The notes: generated by a model not told the origin, from the letters alone. A stretch of DNA of 64,000 bases from JASHPR01 sp963808705 (GCA_963808705.1 CAWEHB010000004.1:62001-126000); one strand, 5' to 3'. Counted from the stretch's first letter, positions 1 to 8,847 are shown. Numbers and translations are program-made.

Positions 1-850
1 GCGCCAGCCCGCAGACCCGCTCGGCGCGGACCGGGTTCCGCTTGTGCGGCATCGCCGATGAGCCCTTCTGGCCCCGGCCGAACGGCTCGGCCAGCTCGGC
101 GATCTCCGTCTGCTGCCCGAGCCGTATCTCCAGCGCTACCGCCTCGCACACCGACGCGACAAGGGCCAGAACGCTAAGCCACTCGGCGATCCCGTCCCGG
201 AACACGACCTGACTGGCCACGTCGGCGGGCCGGAGGCCCAGCTCGGCCATGACCTGGGCCTCGATGGCCGGGTCGATGTTGGAGTAGGTTCCGACCGGGC
301 CGGACAGCTTGCCGAAGGAGACCGCCTCGCGGGCCCGCCGCAGCCGCCCGGCGCACCGGGCCATCGCGAAGGCGAAGTCGGCCACCCGGTGCCCCCAGAC
401 GTCCGGCTCGGCGTGGATGCCGTGGGTCCGGCCGACCCGGAGCGTGCCACGGTGCGCGAGCGCGTGGTCGCGCAGCGCCGCGGTCAGCGCGGCGCAGCCG
501 GCCAGCAGCAGGTCGGTGGCCTCGGTGAGCTGCAGCGCCAGCGCGGTGTCCAGCAGGTCGGATGAGGTCATCCCGAAGTGGACGTACGCCGCGGCCTCGC
601 GCGGGACGGTGTTATCCGCCCACGCGGACAGGAACGCGATGACGTCGTGGCCGGTCACGGCCTCGAGCGCGGCCACCGCCTCGGGGGTGGGCGGCGGGGC
701 GGCGCGCACCGGCGGCACGCTGCCGGCGGGCACGGTGCCCGCCCGGGCGTGCGCCTCGAGCACCAGGATCTCGACCCGGCACCAGAGCTCGTACTTGTGC
801 GCCTCACTCCAGACCCGGCCCATCTCCGGCCGCGTGTACCGCTCGATCAC
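1..850 (-). CDS. purB: Adenylosuccinate lyase, 3' part outside the window
   Basis: Adenylosuccinate lyase splits SAICAR to AICAR and adenylosuccinate to AMP in purine synthesis. The frame opens with GTG at 850 (V-I-E-R-Y-T-R-P-E-M), the usual N-terminus of the family, and runs off the left edge after about 283 residues. The fumarase/aspartase superfamily signature GSSAMPHKRNP is visible near residues 262-273, followed by VRAERVCGLA. Only the C-terminal part, about one third of a usual 430-480 residue protein, is missing. The gene begins 4 bases after the purD stop, so it is the downstream member of a DUF3151-purA-purD-purB operon. Confidence 0.93.
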   Translation of the reverse strand, partial: MIERYTRPEMGRVWSEAHKYELWCRVEILVLEAHARAGTVPAGSVPPVRAAPPPTPEAVAALEAVTGHDVIAFLSAWADNTVPREAAAYVHFGMTSSDLLDTALALQLTEATDLLLAGCAALTAALRDHALAHRGTLRVGRTHGIHAEPDVWGHRVADFAFAMARCAGRLRRAREAVSFGKLSGPVGTYSNIDPAIEAQVMAELGLRPADVASQVVFRDGIAEWLSVLALVASVCEAVALEIRLGQQTEIAELAEPFGRGQKGSSAMPHKRNPVRAERVCGLA

Positions 851-854
851 CCCT

Positions 855-2168
855 CTATCCTGCCGCAGGCGCCGGGGTGGACCGGGCGGACCGGGCGGGC
901 CGCTCGGCGATGTCCCGGCGGTACCAGCCGCCGCGCATCCGGATCTTCCCTGCCGCCGCGTAGGCCGCCGCGCGGGCGCCGGCCAGGTCCGGGCCGGTCC
1001 CGACCAGGTTGAGTACCCGGCCGCCGCCGGAGACGAGGTTCCCGGCCCCGGACACGGCCGTGCCTGCGTGCAAGGCGTAGGCGCCGACGGTACGTTCTGA
1101 ATCCTCGATGCCTTCGATGTCGTCGCCGGTGACCGGCGCGCCGGGGTATCCCTCCGCGGCGAGCACGACGGTCACCGCGGCACCGGGCGTCCAGCGCAGC
1201 GGCCCGGCGCCGGCCAGCCCGCCGGCGGCCGCCGCGTGCAGCAGCCCGCCCAGCGGCGTGGCCAGCCGGTCCAGCACCACCTGCGTCTCCGGGTCGCCGA
1301 AGCGCGCGTTGAATTCCACCACCCGGATCCCGGCGGAAGTCAGGGCCAGGCCCGCGTACAGCAGCCCGGCGTACGGGGTGCCGCGGCGGCGCAGTTCGGC
1401 GACCGCGGGCCCGATGACCGTGCCCAGCACCTCCTCGGCCAGGCCGGGGGGCGCCCAGGGCAGCGGGGCGTAGGCGCCCATGCCCCCGGTGTTCGGCCCG
1501 GCGTCACCGTCGAAGGCGCGCTTGTAATCCTGAGCCGGGAGGAGCGGCACCGCCGCCGCGCCGTCGGCCAGCGCGAACACCGACACCTCGGGCCCGTCCA
1601 GGAACTCCTCGATGACGACCGGGCCGGCCCCGGGGGATTCTGGGCCGCCCCCCCGGGCCAGCACGGCGCGGGCGTGCGCCTGCGCCTCGCGCCGGTCGCC
1701 GGTCACGACCACGCCCTTGCCCGCCGCGAGGCCGTCCGCCTTCACCACGTAGGGCGGGCCGAACTCGTCCAGGGCCAGGCTGACCTCGGCGCCGGTGGTG
1801 CACGTCCGGGCCGCGGCGGTGGGGATGCCGGCCGCGAACATGACCTGCTTGGCGAAGGACTTCGAGCCCTCGATCATGGCCGCCGCCCGGCCCGGCCCGA
1901 AGCAGCTGACCCCGGCGGCCCGCACGGCATCGGCCACGCCGGCCACCAGCGGGGCCTCCGGGCCGATGACCACCAGGCCGGCCCCGGTCCGGGCGGCCAG
2001 CGCGGTCACGCTGGCCGGGTCGGCCGGGGTGACCGGGTGGATCTCGGCGATCCTGGCGATCCCGGGATTGCCCGGCGCCACGTGCAGGCCGGTCACGTCG
2101 CCGTCCCGGGCCAGGGCGCGGGCCAGGGCGTGCTCGCGGCCGCCGGACCCGATGACCAGGACGCGCAT
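855..2168 (-). CDS. purD: Phosphoribosylamine--glycine ligase (GARS)
   Basis: ATP-grasp ligase joining phosphoribosylamine and glycine to give GAR, the second step of purine synthesis. At 437 residues it has normal length. The N-terminus MRVLVIGSGGREHALARAL is the PurD hallmark; the ATP-grasp core includes VVKADGLAAGKGVVV and GPNTGGMGAYAPLPW (about residues 222-236), and VVEFNARFGDPETQV (about 281-295) is the Mg/ATP-binding stretch. The start ATG (2168-2166) shares one base with the purA stop (TGATG), which fixes the start and suggests translational coupling. The frame is open further upstream through purA, but that part is only the antiparallel shadow of purA. Confidence 0.96.
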   Translation of the reverse strand: MRVLVIGSGGREHALARALARDGDVTGLHVAPGNPGIARIAEIHPVTPADPASVTALAARTGAGLVVIGPEAPLVAGVADAVRAAGVSCFGPGRAAAMIEGSKSFAKQVMFAAGIPTAAARTCTTGAEVSLALDEFGPPYVVKADGLAAGKGVVVTGDRREAQAHARAVLARGGGPESPGAGPVVIEEFLDGPEVSVFALADGAAAVPLLPAQDYKRAFDGDAGPNTGGMGAYAPLPWAPPGLAEEVLGTVIGPAVAELRRRGTPYAGLLYAGLALTSAGIRVVEFNARFGDPETQVVLDRLATPLGGLLHAAAAGGLAGAGPLRWTPGAAVTVVLAAEGYPGAPVTGDDIEGIEDSERTVGAYALHAGTAVSGAGNLVSGGGRVLNLVGTGPDLAGARAAAYAAAGKIRMRGGWYRRDIAERPARSARSTPAPAAG

Positions 2169-3451
2169 CAGATCAGCGGCCGGAGCTGGAGCGTCTGGTC
2201 CCGCCGCGGGCCCACGCCGATGCCGGCCAGCGGGGCGCCGATCATGTCCTCGAGCGCCTTGACGTACGCCTGGGCGTTGCGCGGGAGCTCCCCGAACTCC
2301 CGGGCCGAGGAGATGTCCTCCCACCAGCCGTCCAGGTACTCGTAGACCGGCACCGCGTGGTGGAACTCGGTCTGGGTCATGGGGACCTCGTCGTGCCGGG
2401 TCCCGTTGACGTCGTAGGCCACGCAGACCGGCACCTGCTCCAGGCCGGACAGCACGTCGAGCTTGGTGAGGAAGTAGTCGGTGATCCCGTTGACCCGGGT
2501 GGCGTACCGGGCGATGACCGCGTCGAACCAGCCGGTGCGGCGGGGCCGGCCGGTGGTGACGCCATACTCCATGCCGGTCTTCCGCAGCCACTCGCCGCTG
2601 GCGTCGGTCAGCTCGGTGGGGAACGGGCCCGCGCCCACCCGGGTGGTGTAGGCCTTGACGATCCCGATCACCTTGCTGATCCTGGTCGGGCCGATGCCCG
2701 AGCCCGCGCACGCCCCGCCCGCGGTGGGCGAGGACGAGGTCACGAACGGGTAGGTGCCGTGATCCACGTCCAGCTGGGTCGCCTGGGCGCCCTCGAGCAG
2801 GATCGCCTTTCCCTCGTCCAGCGCCTGGTTGAGGACCAGGCCGGTGTCGGCCACGTACCGCTGCAGCCGCTGGAAGTGGCCCAGGTACTCGTCGGCCGCG
2901 GCCCCGGCGTCGATCCCGCGGCGGTTGTAGACCTTGGTGAGCACCTGGTTCTTCTCGCGCAGCACCAGCTCGAGCTTCTGGGCCAGGATCCCCGGGTCCA
3001 GCAGATCCTGCACCCGGATCCCGGTCCGCGCGACCTTGTCGCTGTAGGCCGGCCCGATGCCGCGGCCCGTGGTGCCGATGCGGGCGCTGCCGAGGTAGCG
3101 CTCGGTCACCTTGTCCAGCGCGATGTGGTGCGGCATGATCAGGTGCGCGCTGGCCGAGATCAGCAGCCGGTCACAGGACACGCCGCGGGCCTGCAGCCCG
3201 TCGATCTCCTGCAGCAGCACGGCCGGGTCGATCACCACGCCGTTGCCGATGACGGGCGTGGCGTTCCTCGACAACACGCCCGCCGGCAGCAGGTGCAGGG
3301 CATAGCTCTCATCGCCGATGACGACGGTGTGCCCGGCGTTGTTGCCGCCCTGGTACCTGACCACGTAATCGACGTCGTCGCCGAGCAGGTCGGTGGCCTT
3401 GCCCTTGCCCTCGTCGCCCCACTGCGCGCCCGCGATCACGATGGCGGGCAT
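2168..3451 (-). CDS. purA: Adenylosuccinate synthetase
   Basis: GTP-dependent synthesis of adenylosuccinate from IMP and aspartate, the committed step to AMP. The protein has 427 residues, normal for the family. Visible motifs are the P-loop-like GAQWGDEGKGK at residues 8-18 (catalytic Asp13 region), YQGGNNAGHTVV at 33-44 (catalytic His41) and GTTGRGIGPAYSDK at about 122-135. The start ATG overlaps the stop of the DUF3151 gene (TGATG at 3453-3449) and the stop overlaps the purD start, so three consecutive genes are coupled. Finding purA, purD and purB together means both AMP-branch and early-pathway enzymes are made from one transcript. Confidence 0.97.
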   Translation of the reverse strand: MPAIVIAGAQWGDEGKGKATDLLGDDVDYVVRYQGGNNAGHTVVIGDESYALHLLPAGVLSRNATPVIGNGVVIDPAVLLQEIDGLQARGVSCDRLLISASAHLIMPHHIALDKVTERYLGSARIGTTGRGIGPAYSDKVARTGIRVQDLLDPGILAQKLELVLREKNQVLTKVYNRRGIDAGAAADEYLGHFQRLQRYVADTGLVLNQALDEGKAILLEGAQATQLDVDHGTYPFVTSSSPTAGGACAGSGIGPTRISKVIGIVKAYTTRVGAGPFPTELTDASGEWLRKTGMEYGVTTGRPRRTGWFDAVIARYATRVNGITDYFLTKLDVLSGLEQVPVCVAYDVNGTRHDEVPMTQTEFHHAVPVYEYLDGWWEDISSAREFGELPRNAQAYVKALEDMIGAPLAGIGVGPRRDQTLQLRPLI

Positions 3452-3867
3452 CAGGTGACTCCCAGGGCCGCCGCGGCGGCCGTGCTGGCCTCGCGCAGGA
3501 ACCCGCGGCAGCGGCCGGCCTCGTCGTCTTCCCCGATGGCCGCGGCGGCCACGGCGAGCTGCTGCAGCGAGCGCAGGAACCCGCGGTTCGGCTCGTGCTC
3601 CCACGGGATCGGCCCGTGGCCCTTCCAGCCCGCCCGGCGCAGCTGATCCAGGCCGCGGTGATAACCGGTCCTGGCGTACGCGTACGCGGCGACCGGGTCC
3701 CCGTCCGCCATGGCGCGCTCGGCGAGCGCGGCCCAGGCGGCGCAGTAGCCAGGGTGGCCGGCAGCCACCTGGGCCGGGTCGGCGCCGGCCCGCAGCTCCT
3801 CGCCGGCCCTGGTGTCGTCCGGCAGGTAGGTCGGCGGGGGCCCGGCGAGCAGGTTCTCGTGCGTCAT
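3451..3867 (-). CDS. DUF3151 family protein
   Basis: A 138-residue protein of the actinobacterial DUF3151 family, with no known biochemical function. The recognisable N-terminus is MTHENLLAGPPPTYLPDD, followed by an alpha-helical, Ala-rich body (GYCAAWAALAERAM, AYAYARTGYHRGLDQLRR) that resembles a short TPR-like repeat, and a conserved W-x-G-x-GPIPWEHEPNRGFLRSL segment. It is the first gene of the purA-purD-purB operon and couples to purA through TGATG. A second in-frame ATG lies three codons upstream (3876); I prefer 3867 because known relatives start at MTHENLL. It is divergent from the next gene with only 30 bases between them. Confidence 0.88.
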   Translation of the reverse strand: MTHENLLAGPPPTYLPDDTRAGEELRAGADPAQVAAGHPGYCAAWAALAERAMADGDPVAAYAYARTGYHRGLDQLRRAGWKGHGPIPWEHEPNRGFLRSLQQLAVAAAAIGEDDEAGRCRGFLREASTAAAAALGVT

Positions 3868-3897
3868 GCCTGCCATCTTGCCGGATAGGTTGACGGT

Positions 3898-4827
3898 ATG
3901 ACGGATGGCGAGGTCCCAGCGGCGGCCAGCGGCGTGTTCTCGCTCGGCGGCACCGTGGCGGTCACCCGCCTCGGGTACGGCGCGATGCGGATCACCGGCC
4001 GGGGCATCTGGGGGGAGCCCGCGGACCGGGGCATCGCGATCCGGGTGCTGCGCCGGGCCGTGGAGCTCGGCGTCGACTTCATCGACACGGCCGACTCCTA
4101 CGGGCCGTACGTGAGCGAGGAGCTGATCCGCGAGGCGCTGCATCCCTACGCCGGCCTGACCATCGCCACCAAGGGGGGCCTGACCCGGAGCGGGCCGGAC
4201 CAGTGGGGCACGGTGGGCCGGCCCGAGTACCTGCGGCAGTGCGTGGAGATGAGCCTGCGCCGCCTCGGCCTGGAGGCGATCGACCTCTACCAGCTGCACC
4301 GGATCGACCCCCAGGTCCCCGCCGCCGACCAGGTGGGCGAGCTCGGCGCGCTGCGCAAGGAGGGCAAGATCCGGCACATCGGGCTGTCCGAGGTGAGCGT
4401 GCCGGACATCGCGGAGGCCCGGCTGACCGCGCCGATCGCGTCCGTGCAGAACCTCTACAACGTGCTCGACCGCAGGTCCGAGGAGGCGCTGGACTACTGC
4501 GAGCGGGAAGGGCTCGGCTTCATCCCGTACTGCCCGATCGCGTCCGGCGGGCTCGCCGCCCCGGCCGGCCCGCTGGCGCAGCTGGGCCGGCAGGCCGGCG
4601 CCACCGGCGTCCAGCTGGCGCTGGCCTGGATGCTGCGCCGCTCCCCGGTCATGCTGCCGATCCCGGGCACCGGCTCGGTGGCGCACCTGGAGGAGAACGT
4701 CGGCGCCGCCCAGGTCGAGCTCACCGACGACCAGTTCGCCGCGCTGTCGGCGCTCGCCGACCGGAGCTTATGCGCGGCCAGTTTCCCGCCCGGCGTTTCC
4801 CGCCGTGTGGTTCATGATCGTGGTTGA
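3898..4827 (+). CDS. Aldo/keto reductase
   Basis: NADPH-dependent oxidoreductase of the aldo/keto reductase superfamily (309 residues, TIM barrel), close to the bacterial YajO/PLP-reductase type; substrate unknown. The catalytic tetrad is present: Asp63 and Tyr68 in FIDTADSYG, Lys92 in IATKGG and His134 in YQLHRID. The NADP phosphate-binding region LPIPGTGSVAHLEENV is near the C-terminus. The last codons and the stop lie inside a 17-bp inverted repeat, so the tail V-V-H-D-R-G comes from the repeat and not from the family. It stands alone on the plus strand between two minus-strand housekeeping groups. A degraded relative lies at 35.1-35.9 kb. Confidence 0.93.
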   Translation: MTDGEVPAAASGVFSLGGTVAVTRLGYGAMRITGRGIWGEPADRGIAIRVLRRAVELGVDFIDTADSYGPYVSEELIREALHPYAGLTIATKGGLTRSGPDQWGTVGRPEYLRQCVEMSLRRLGLEAIDLYQLHRIDPQVPAADQVGELGALRKEGKIRHIGLSEVSVPDIAEARLTAPIASVQNLYNVLDRRSEEALDYCEREGLGFIPYCPIASGGLAAPAGPLAQLGRQAGATGVQLALAWMLRRSPVMLPIPGTGSVAHLEENVGAAQVELTDDQFAALSALADRSLCAASFPPGVSRRVVHDRG

Positions 4828-4862
4828 TTCAGTACCTGGGCCGCAAATCAACCACGATCATG
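4813..4862. repeat. Inverted repeat, 17-bp perfect arms; likely bidirectional terminator
   Basis: The left arm CATGATCGTGGTTGATT (4813-4829) and right arm AATCAACCACGATCATG (4846-4862) are exactly complementary around a 16-base spacer. It lies between the convergent ends of the aldo/keto reductase gene (stop at 4827) and fba (stop at 4878), a position suited to stopping transcription from both sides. A degenerate copy is at 52445-52494, which marks it as a dispersed element and not a one-off hairpin. Confidence 0.85.
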
Positions 4863-4877
4863 GAAGGGGCCGGGCCG

Positions 4878-5900
4878 TCAGCCCATCTGCTTGCCGGCTG
4901 ACATCAGGTCCTGGCAGGCCTCGACGACCCGGGCGGTCATCGACTCCTCCGCCGCCTTGCCCCAGGACCGCGGGTCGTAGGCCTTCTTGCTGCCGACGTC
5001 GCCGTCCACCTTGAGCACGCCGTCGTAGTTGGTGAACATGTGGCCGGCGACCGGCCGGGTGAAGGCGTACTGGGTGTCGGTGTCCACGTTCATCTTGACC
5101 ACGCCGTAGGAGATCGCCTCCCGGATGTCCTCGAGCGCGGATCCCGACCCGCCGTGGAACACCAGGTCGAACGGCTTGTCCTGGCCGTACTTGGCGCCCA
5201 CCGCGTCCTGGATGTCCTTCAGCACCGAGGGCCGCAGCTTGACGTGACCGGGCTTGTAGACGCCGTGCACGTTGCCGAACGTGGCGGCCAGGATGTACCG
5301 GCCGTGCTCCCCGAGCCCCAGCACCTCGGCGGTGGCCAGGGCGTCCTCCGGGGTGCTGTACAGCTTCTCGTTGATCTCGCCGACGACCCCGTCCTCCTCG
5401 CCGCCGACGACCCCGATCTCCATTTCCATGATCACGTGCGCCTTGACGCACTGCGCGAGCAGGTCCTTGGCGATCTGCAGGTTCTCGGCGAGCGGCACGG
5501 CCGAGCCGTCCCACATGTGCGACTGGAACAGCGGGTCCTCGCCGCGCGCCACCCGCTCGGCCGAGATCTGGACCAGCGGGCGCATGTACGTGTCCAGCTT
5601 GTCCTTGGGGCAGTGGTCGGTGTGCAGCGCGATGTGAACCGGATACCGGGCGGCCACCGTCAGGGCGAAGTGAGCCAGCGCCACCGCCCCGGTGACCATG
5701 TCCTTCACCGACTGGCCGGACAGGTACTCGGCCCCGCCGGTGGAAACCTGGATGATCCCGTCGCTGCCGGCCTCGGCGAACCCGCGCAGGGCCGCGTTCA
5801 GCGTCTGGCTGGATGTCACGTTGATCGATGGATAGGCGAAACCGTGTTCCTTCGCGCGGTCAAACATCTGCGCGTATATCTCCGGCGTGGCGATGGGCAT
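4878..5900 (-). CDS. fba: Class II fructose-bisphosphate aldolase
   Basis: Zinc-dependent aldolase of glycolysis and gluconeogenesis (fructose-1,6-bisphosphate to DHAP and G3P). The 340-residue length is normal for the type A class II enzyme. The zinc/active-site segment HIALHTDHCPKDK is at about residues 90-102 and the second metal-binding region at FGNVHGVYKPGHVKLRP; VFHGGSGS provides another metal ligand and phosphate contact. The start ATG at 5900 has a good ribosome site, AAGGAG, about 9 bases upstream. It ends against the inverted repeat at 4813-4862. Next to pyrE, as is common in actinobacteria. Confidence 0.96.
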   Translation of the reverse strand: MPIATPEIYAQMFDRAKEHGFAYPSINVTSSQTLNAALRGFAEAGSDGIIQVSTGGAEYLSGQSVKDMVTGAVALAHFALTVAARYPVHIALHTDHCPKDKLDTYMRPLVQISAERVARGEDPLFQSHMWDGSAVPLAENLQIAKDLLAQCVKAHVIMEMEIGVVGGEEDGVVGEINEKLYSTPEDALATAEVLGLGEHGRYILAATFGNVHGVYKPGHVKLRPSVLKDIQDAVGAKYGQDKPFDLVFHGGSGSALEDIREAISYGVVKMNVDTDTQYAFTRPVAGHMFTNYDGVLKVDGDVGSKKAYDPRSWGKAAEESMTARVVEACQDLMSAGKQMG

Positions 5901-6011
5901 GACGGCCGCTCCTTGTCAGTCGATATCGCCTCCAGTATCCCGCCTGCTGCGGGATTCGGCGGCGCCCCCCTGAGGGATGCGCGGTCCGCGGGAGCGGCCG
6001 GGCGGCGCGGC

Positions 6012-6557
6012 TCAGCCCAGGCCGAGGTCCGCCAGTTCGTACGCCGCGCGGTACGGCAGGCCGCGCTCGGCGACCCGCGGCCTGGCCCCGCGCTCCACGA
6101 TGACCGCGACGCCCGCCACGTCGGCGCCCGCCTCGAGCAGTGCGTCCACGGCGGTCAGCACGGAGTTCCCGGTGGTCGAGGTGTCTTCCACGGCCAGGAC
6201 GCGCCGCCCGGCGACGTCGGGGCCCTCGATCCTGCGCTGCAGGCCGTGAGCCTTCTCGGCCTTGCGCACCACGAAGGCGTCCAGGTGCCTGCCCTGGGCT
6301 GCGGCGGCGTGCATCATCGCGGTCGCGACCGGGTCGGCGCCCAGAGTCAGGCCGCCGACGGCGTCGTAGTTCAGGTCCGCGGTCAGCTCGAGCATCACCC
6401 GCCCGGCCAGCGGCGCGGCGCGGCCGTCGAGGAGCACCCGGCGCAGGTCGATGTACCAGTTCGCCCGCTGTCCCGACGACAGAACCACATCCCCGTGAAT
6501 GACCGCTTTCGCCTTGATGAAGCCGAGCAACTCGGCACGGTCGGTCACGGCAGCCAA
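6012..6557 (-). CDS. pyrE: Orotate phosphoribosyltransferase
   Basis: Transfers PRPP to orotate to form OMP in pyrimidine synthesis. At 181 residues it fits the short actinobacterial PyrE type. The PRPP-binding loop VLAVEDTSTTGNS sits at about residues 119-131, preceded by GGLTLGADPVATA, and VVRKAEKAHGLQRRIEG is the flexible catalytic loop. The start at 6557 gives M-A-A-V-T-D-R; a GTG four codons in (V-T-D-R) is an alternative. The gene lies 111 bases upstream of fba on the same strand and is divergent from the NYN-domain gene. Confidence 0.94.
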   Translation of the reverse strand: MAAVTDRAELLGFIKAKAVIHGDVVLSSGQRANWYIDLRRVLLDGRAAPLAGRVMLELTADLNYDAVGGLTLGADPVATAMMHAAAAQGRHLDAFVVRKAEKAHGLQRRIEGPDVAGRRVLAVEDTSTTGNSVLTAVDALLEAGADVAGVAVIVERGARPRVAERGLPYRAAYELADLGLG

Positions 6558-6672
6558 GCCTATCCGGCGGCGTGAATACCGGGCCCATAGCTAGCTCGTG
6601 ATCTGCGCGTTACGTCACGACGGTGAGCACCCCGCTGGTAACGTCTCGCGTCGGAGGGAAGGACGGTATCGC

Positions 6673-8775
6673 GTGGATCGGTGCGCCCTGTTCGTGGACG
6701 CGGGCTACGTGCTCGCGGATGGCGCCATGGCCGTCCACGGAACCCGTCAGCGGGACTCGGTCTCCTGGGACTACGCGGGCCTGGTCAAGCTGCTCACCGG
6801 GCTTTCCCGAGACCGCACCGGCCTGCCCGTGCTGCGCTGTTACTGGTATGAGGCGACGGTCGAGGGGCGCCGCAGTTCCGAGCACAACGCGCTCGCCGAC
6901 CTGCCCGGGGTCAAGCTGCGGCTGGGCCGGATGCGGCCGGGCCGTCGCGAGGGCGTGGAAGCCGAGATGCACCGGGACCTGACCACGCTGGCCCGGAACC
7001 GCGCGGTCAGCGACGCGGTCATCGTCAGCGCGGAGGAGGATCTCGCCGAGGTCGTCGCCGAGGTGCAGGAATTCGGGCTGCGGGTCGTCATCGTGCACAT
7101 CACGGCGGACGGGAACTGGACGGTATCCCGGCCGCTGCGTCAGGAATGCGATGACATCGTGGAGGTTTCCGGCGCTCACCTGCGGCCTTTTGTGGACCTC
7201 ATCGCGGGCGCCGAGCCAGCCGGCCGGGACGACCAGTACCGGAATGGCAGCTACGCGCCGCGGAGCCACGAACGGCGGAGCATCGCCAACGGGCACGGAG
7301 CCGGCCTGGGCGCAATGACCCACCAGGGCCTGCCCGCGGCCGCGCTGCCCGCGCCGCCGGGGATCTACACCGCCCCCGTGGTTGAGGAGTACCAGCGCAC
7401 GGCGCAGCCGTCCGGCCAGGGTCAGGGAGCGTCCGCGTCGTCCGCCGCGGCCGTCGAGCCCTCGCCCGCCTCGCACGCCGCTCCCCAGCACCCGGCCGCC
7501 CAGCCGCTTCCGGATCAGCCCGCCGCCCAGGCCCCGGCCGCGGCCGCCCAGCCACCGGTTGCCTCGCGGGACCCCGCTGGGTCACAGGCTCCGGCTGGCC
7601 GGCAGGCCCAGGGCGCGGCTCAGTTCTCGGCGGCGGCCCAGGGCCCGGCTGCCTCTGCGGGGCCGTCGGCCCAGCCCCTGGCCGCCCCCACATCCGCCGC
7701 TGGCTACGGCGCCCAGCCCGGTGACCACGTCCCGGCTCACGGCGCTTACGGGCCCGTGCCGGGCCAGCCAGGTCAGGGCGCCGACCTCGGGCAGAACGCC
7801 TCCGGGCCGCCGCCGGAGCCCGCTCCCAGCCCCGGCCGCCGGCGCTCGCCCGCTTCGCACTCACCTGTGCCCCAGGGCGTGCCGCAGGCATCGGAGCTGC
7901 CACCCCCGGTGCCGCCAGCACCGGTCCAGCAGGCACCGGTGCCGCCGCAGGCACCGATGCCGCCGCAAAACCCGGTGCGGCAAAACGCCATGCCTCAGCC
8001 GCCTTCGCCGCAGCCAGGTCCGGGGGAGACGCGGTTCGGACCCGCCCAGGGAGACTACCGCCCGCGCGAGCAGGGCGGGCAGCGCGCCCTGCCGGCCAGG
8101 GAATTGATGCCCGCGCCGGGCCCCGAGGCCACCCGGCCGGGCGGACCCGCGGCCCAGTTCGCCGAGAATGCGGTCCCCGGCCGGTTCGCCGAAGATCAGG
8201 CCCCGGGCCGGTTCGCCGAGGGTTCCGGGCCAGGCCGGTTCGCCGAAGATCAGGCCCCGGGCCGGTTCGCCGAGGGTTCCGGGCCGGGCCGGTTCGCCGA
8301 AGGCGCAGGCCCGGCCCAGTACCCGCCCGCCCAGCCCGGCGCGTTCGGCGCTGGCAGCCCGGCACAGGTGCCCTACCCGCAGCAGTTTCCCGGTCCGCAG
8401 CCAGGGCAGCACGCGGCGCCCGTTCAAGAACCTGCCTATCCCGCCCCGCAGCACGAGCAGGGACCATACAGCGGACCCCAGTCGGCCGCCCACGCGAACC
8501 TTCCCCAGCCCGTCTCCCAGCCCATGGCGATCTCGCTGACCGACGCCGTCCAGGCCGCGCACGCCGAGGGCTTCGGTTTCGGGGACGCGGTGGCGAGGGA
8601 CGCCCCGGCGCTGTGGCTGGAGGCGGTCCTGGCCCGCAAGCCGCGGATGCCGTCAGATCTCGAGGCCAGGCTGCTGCAGGGCTCGGCCCTGCCGATCGAC
8701 TCGTTGCTGCACGACGAGGTCAGGCACTCGCTCCGGCGCGGCTTCTGGGACGCGCTCGAGCGCTCCCGCAGATAA
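6673..8775 (+). CDS. NYN-domain (PIN-like RNase fold) protein with long Pro/Ala/Gln linker
   Basis: About 700 residues in three parts. Residues 1-180 form an NYN domain, a PIN-like fold associated with RNA cleavage: RCALFVDAGYVLADGA holds the first acidic residue and VSDAVIVSAEEDLAEVVAEV the central acidic cluster. Residues 180-610 are a low-complexity Pro/Ala/Gln linker, including five nonapeptide repeats. Residues 615-700 (ISLTDAVQAAHAEGFGF to the end) are a compact helical domain seen in related actinobacterial NYN proteins. I start at GTG 6673 because GGAGGGAAGGA lies about 10 bases upstream; the frame is open back to 6598. RNase activity is a family inference. Confidence 0.88.
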   Translation: MDRCALFVDAGYVLADGAMAVHGTRQRDSVSWDYAGLVKLLTGLSRDRTGLPVLRCYWYEATVEGRRSSEHNALADLPGVKLRLGRMRPGRREGVEAEMHRDLTTLARNRAVSDAVIVSAEEDLAEVVAEVQEFGLRVVIVHITADGNWTVSRPLRQECDDIVEVSGAHLRPFVDLIAGAEPAGRDDQYRNGSYAPRSHERRSIANGHGAGLGAMTHQGLPAAALPAPPGIYTAPVVEEYQRTAQPSGQGQGASASSAAAVEPSPASHAAPQHPAAQPLPDQPAAQAPAAAAQPPVASRDPAGSQAPAGRQAQGAAQFSAAAQGPAASAGPSAQPLAAPTSAAGYGAQPGDHVPAHGAYGPVPGQPGQGADLGQNASGPPPEPAPSPGRRRSPASHSPVPQGVPQASELPPPVPPAPVQQAPVPPQAPMPPQNPVRQNAMPQPPSPQPGPGETRFGPAQGDYRPREQGGQRALPARELMPAPGPEATRPGGPAAQFAENAVPGRFAEDQAPGRFAEGSGPGRFAEDQAPGRFAEGSGPGRFAEGAGPAQYPPAQPGAFGAGSPAQVPYPQQFPGPQPGQHAAPVQEPAYPAPQHEQGPYSGPQSAAHANLPQPVSQPMAISLTDAVQAAHAEGFGFGDAVARDAPALWLEAVLARKPRMPSDLEARLLQGSALPIDSLLHDEVRHSLRRGFWDALERSRR
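8179..8313 (+). repeat. Five 27-bp tandem repeats inside the NYN gene
   Basis: Five consecutive nonapeptides of the form G-R-F-A-E-(DQA/GSG/GAG)-P. Units 1 and 3 read GRFAEDQAP and units 2 and 4 read GRFAEGSGP, so the DNA is also a near-perfect 54-bp duplication. This is likely a recent slippage expansion in a disordered linker. Confidence 0.9.
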
Positions 8776-8847
8776 GCCGCGGATAGCCGGAGCTCATTAC
8801 CCCGGTGCCGCGTTGCAGATCCGCTTACCCCGGGTACCTTACGTAAC

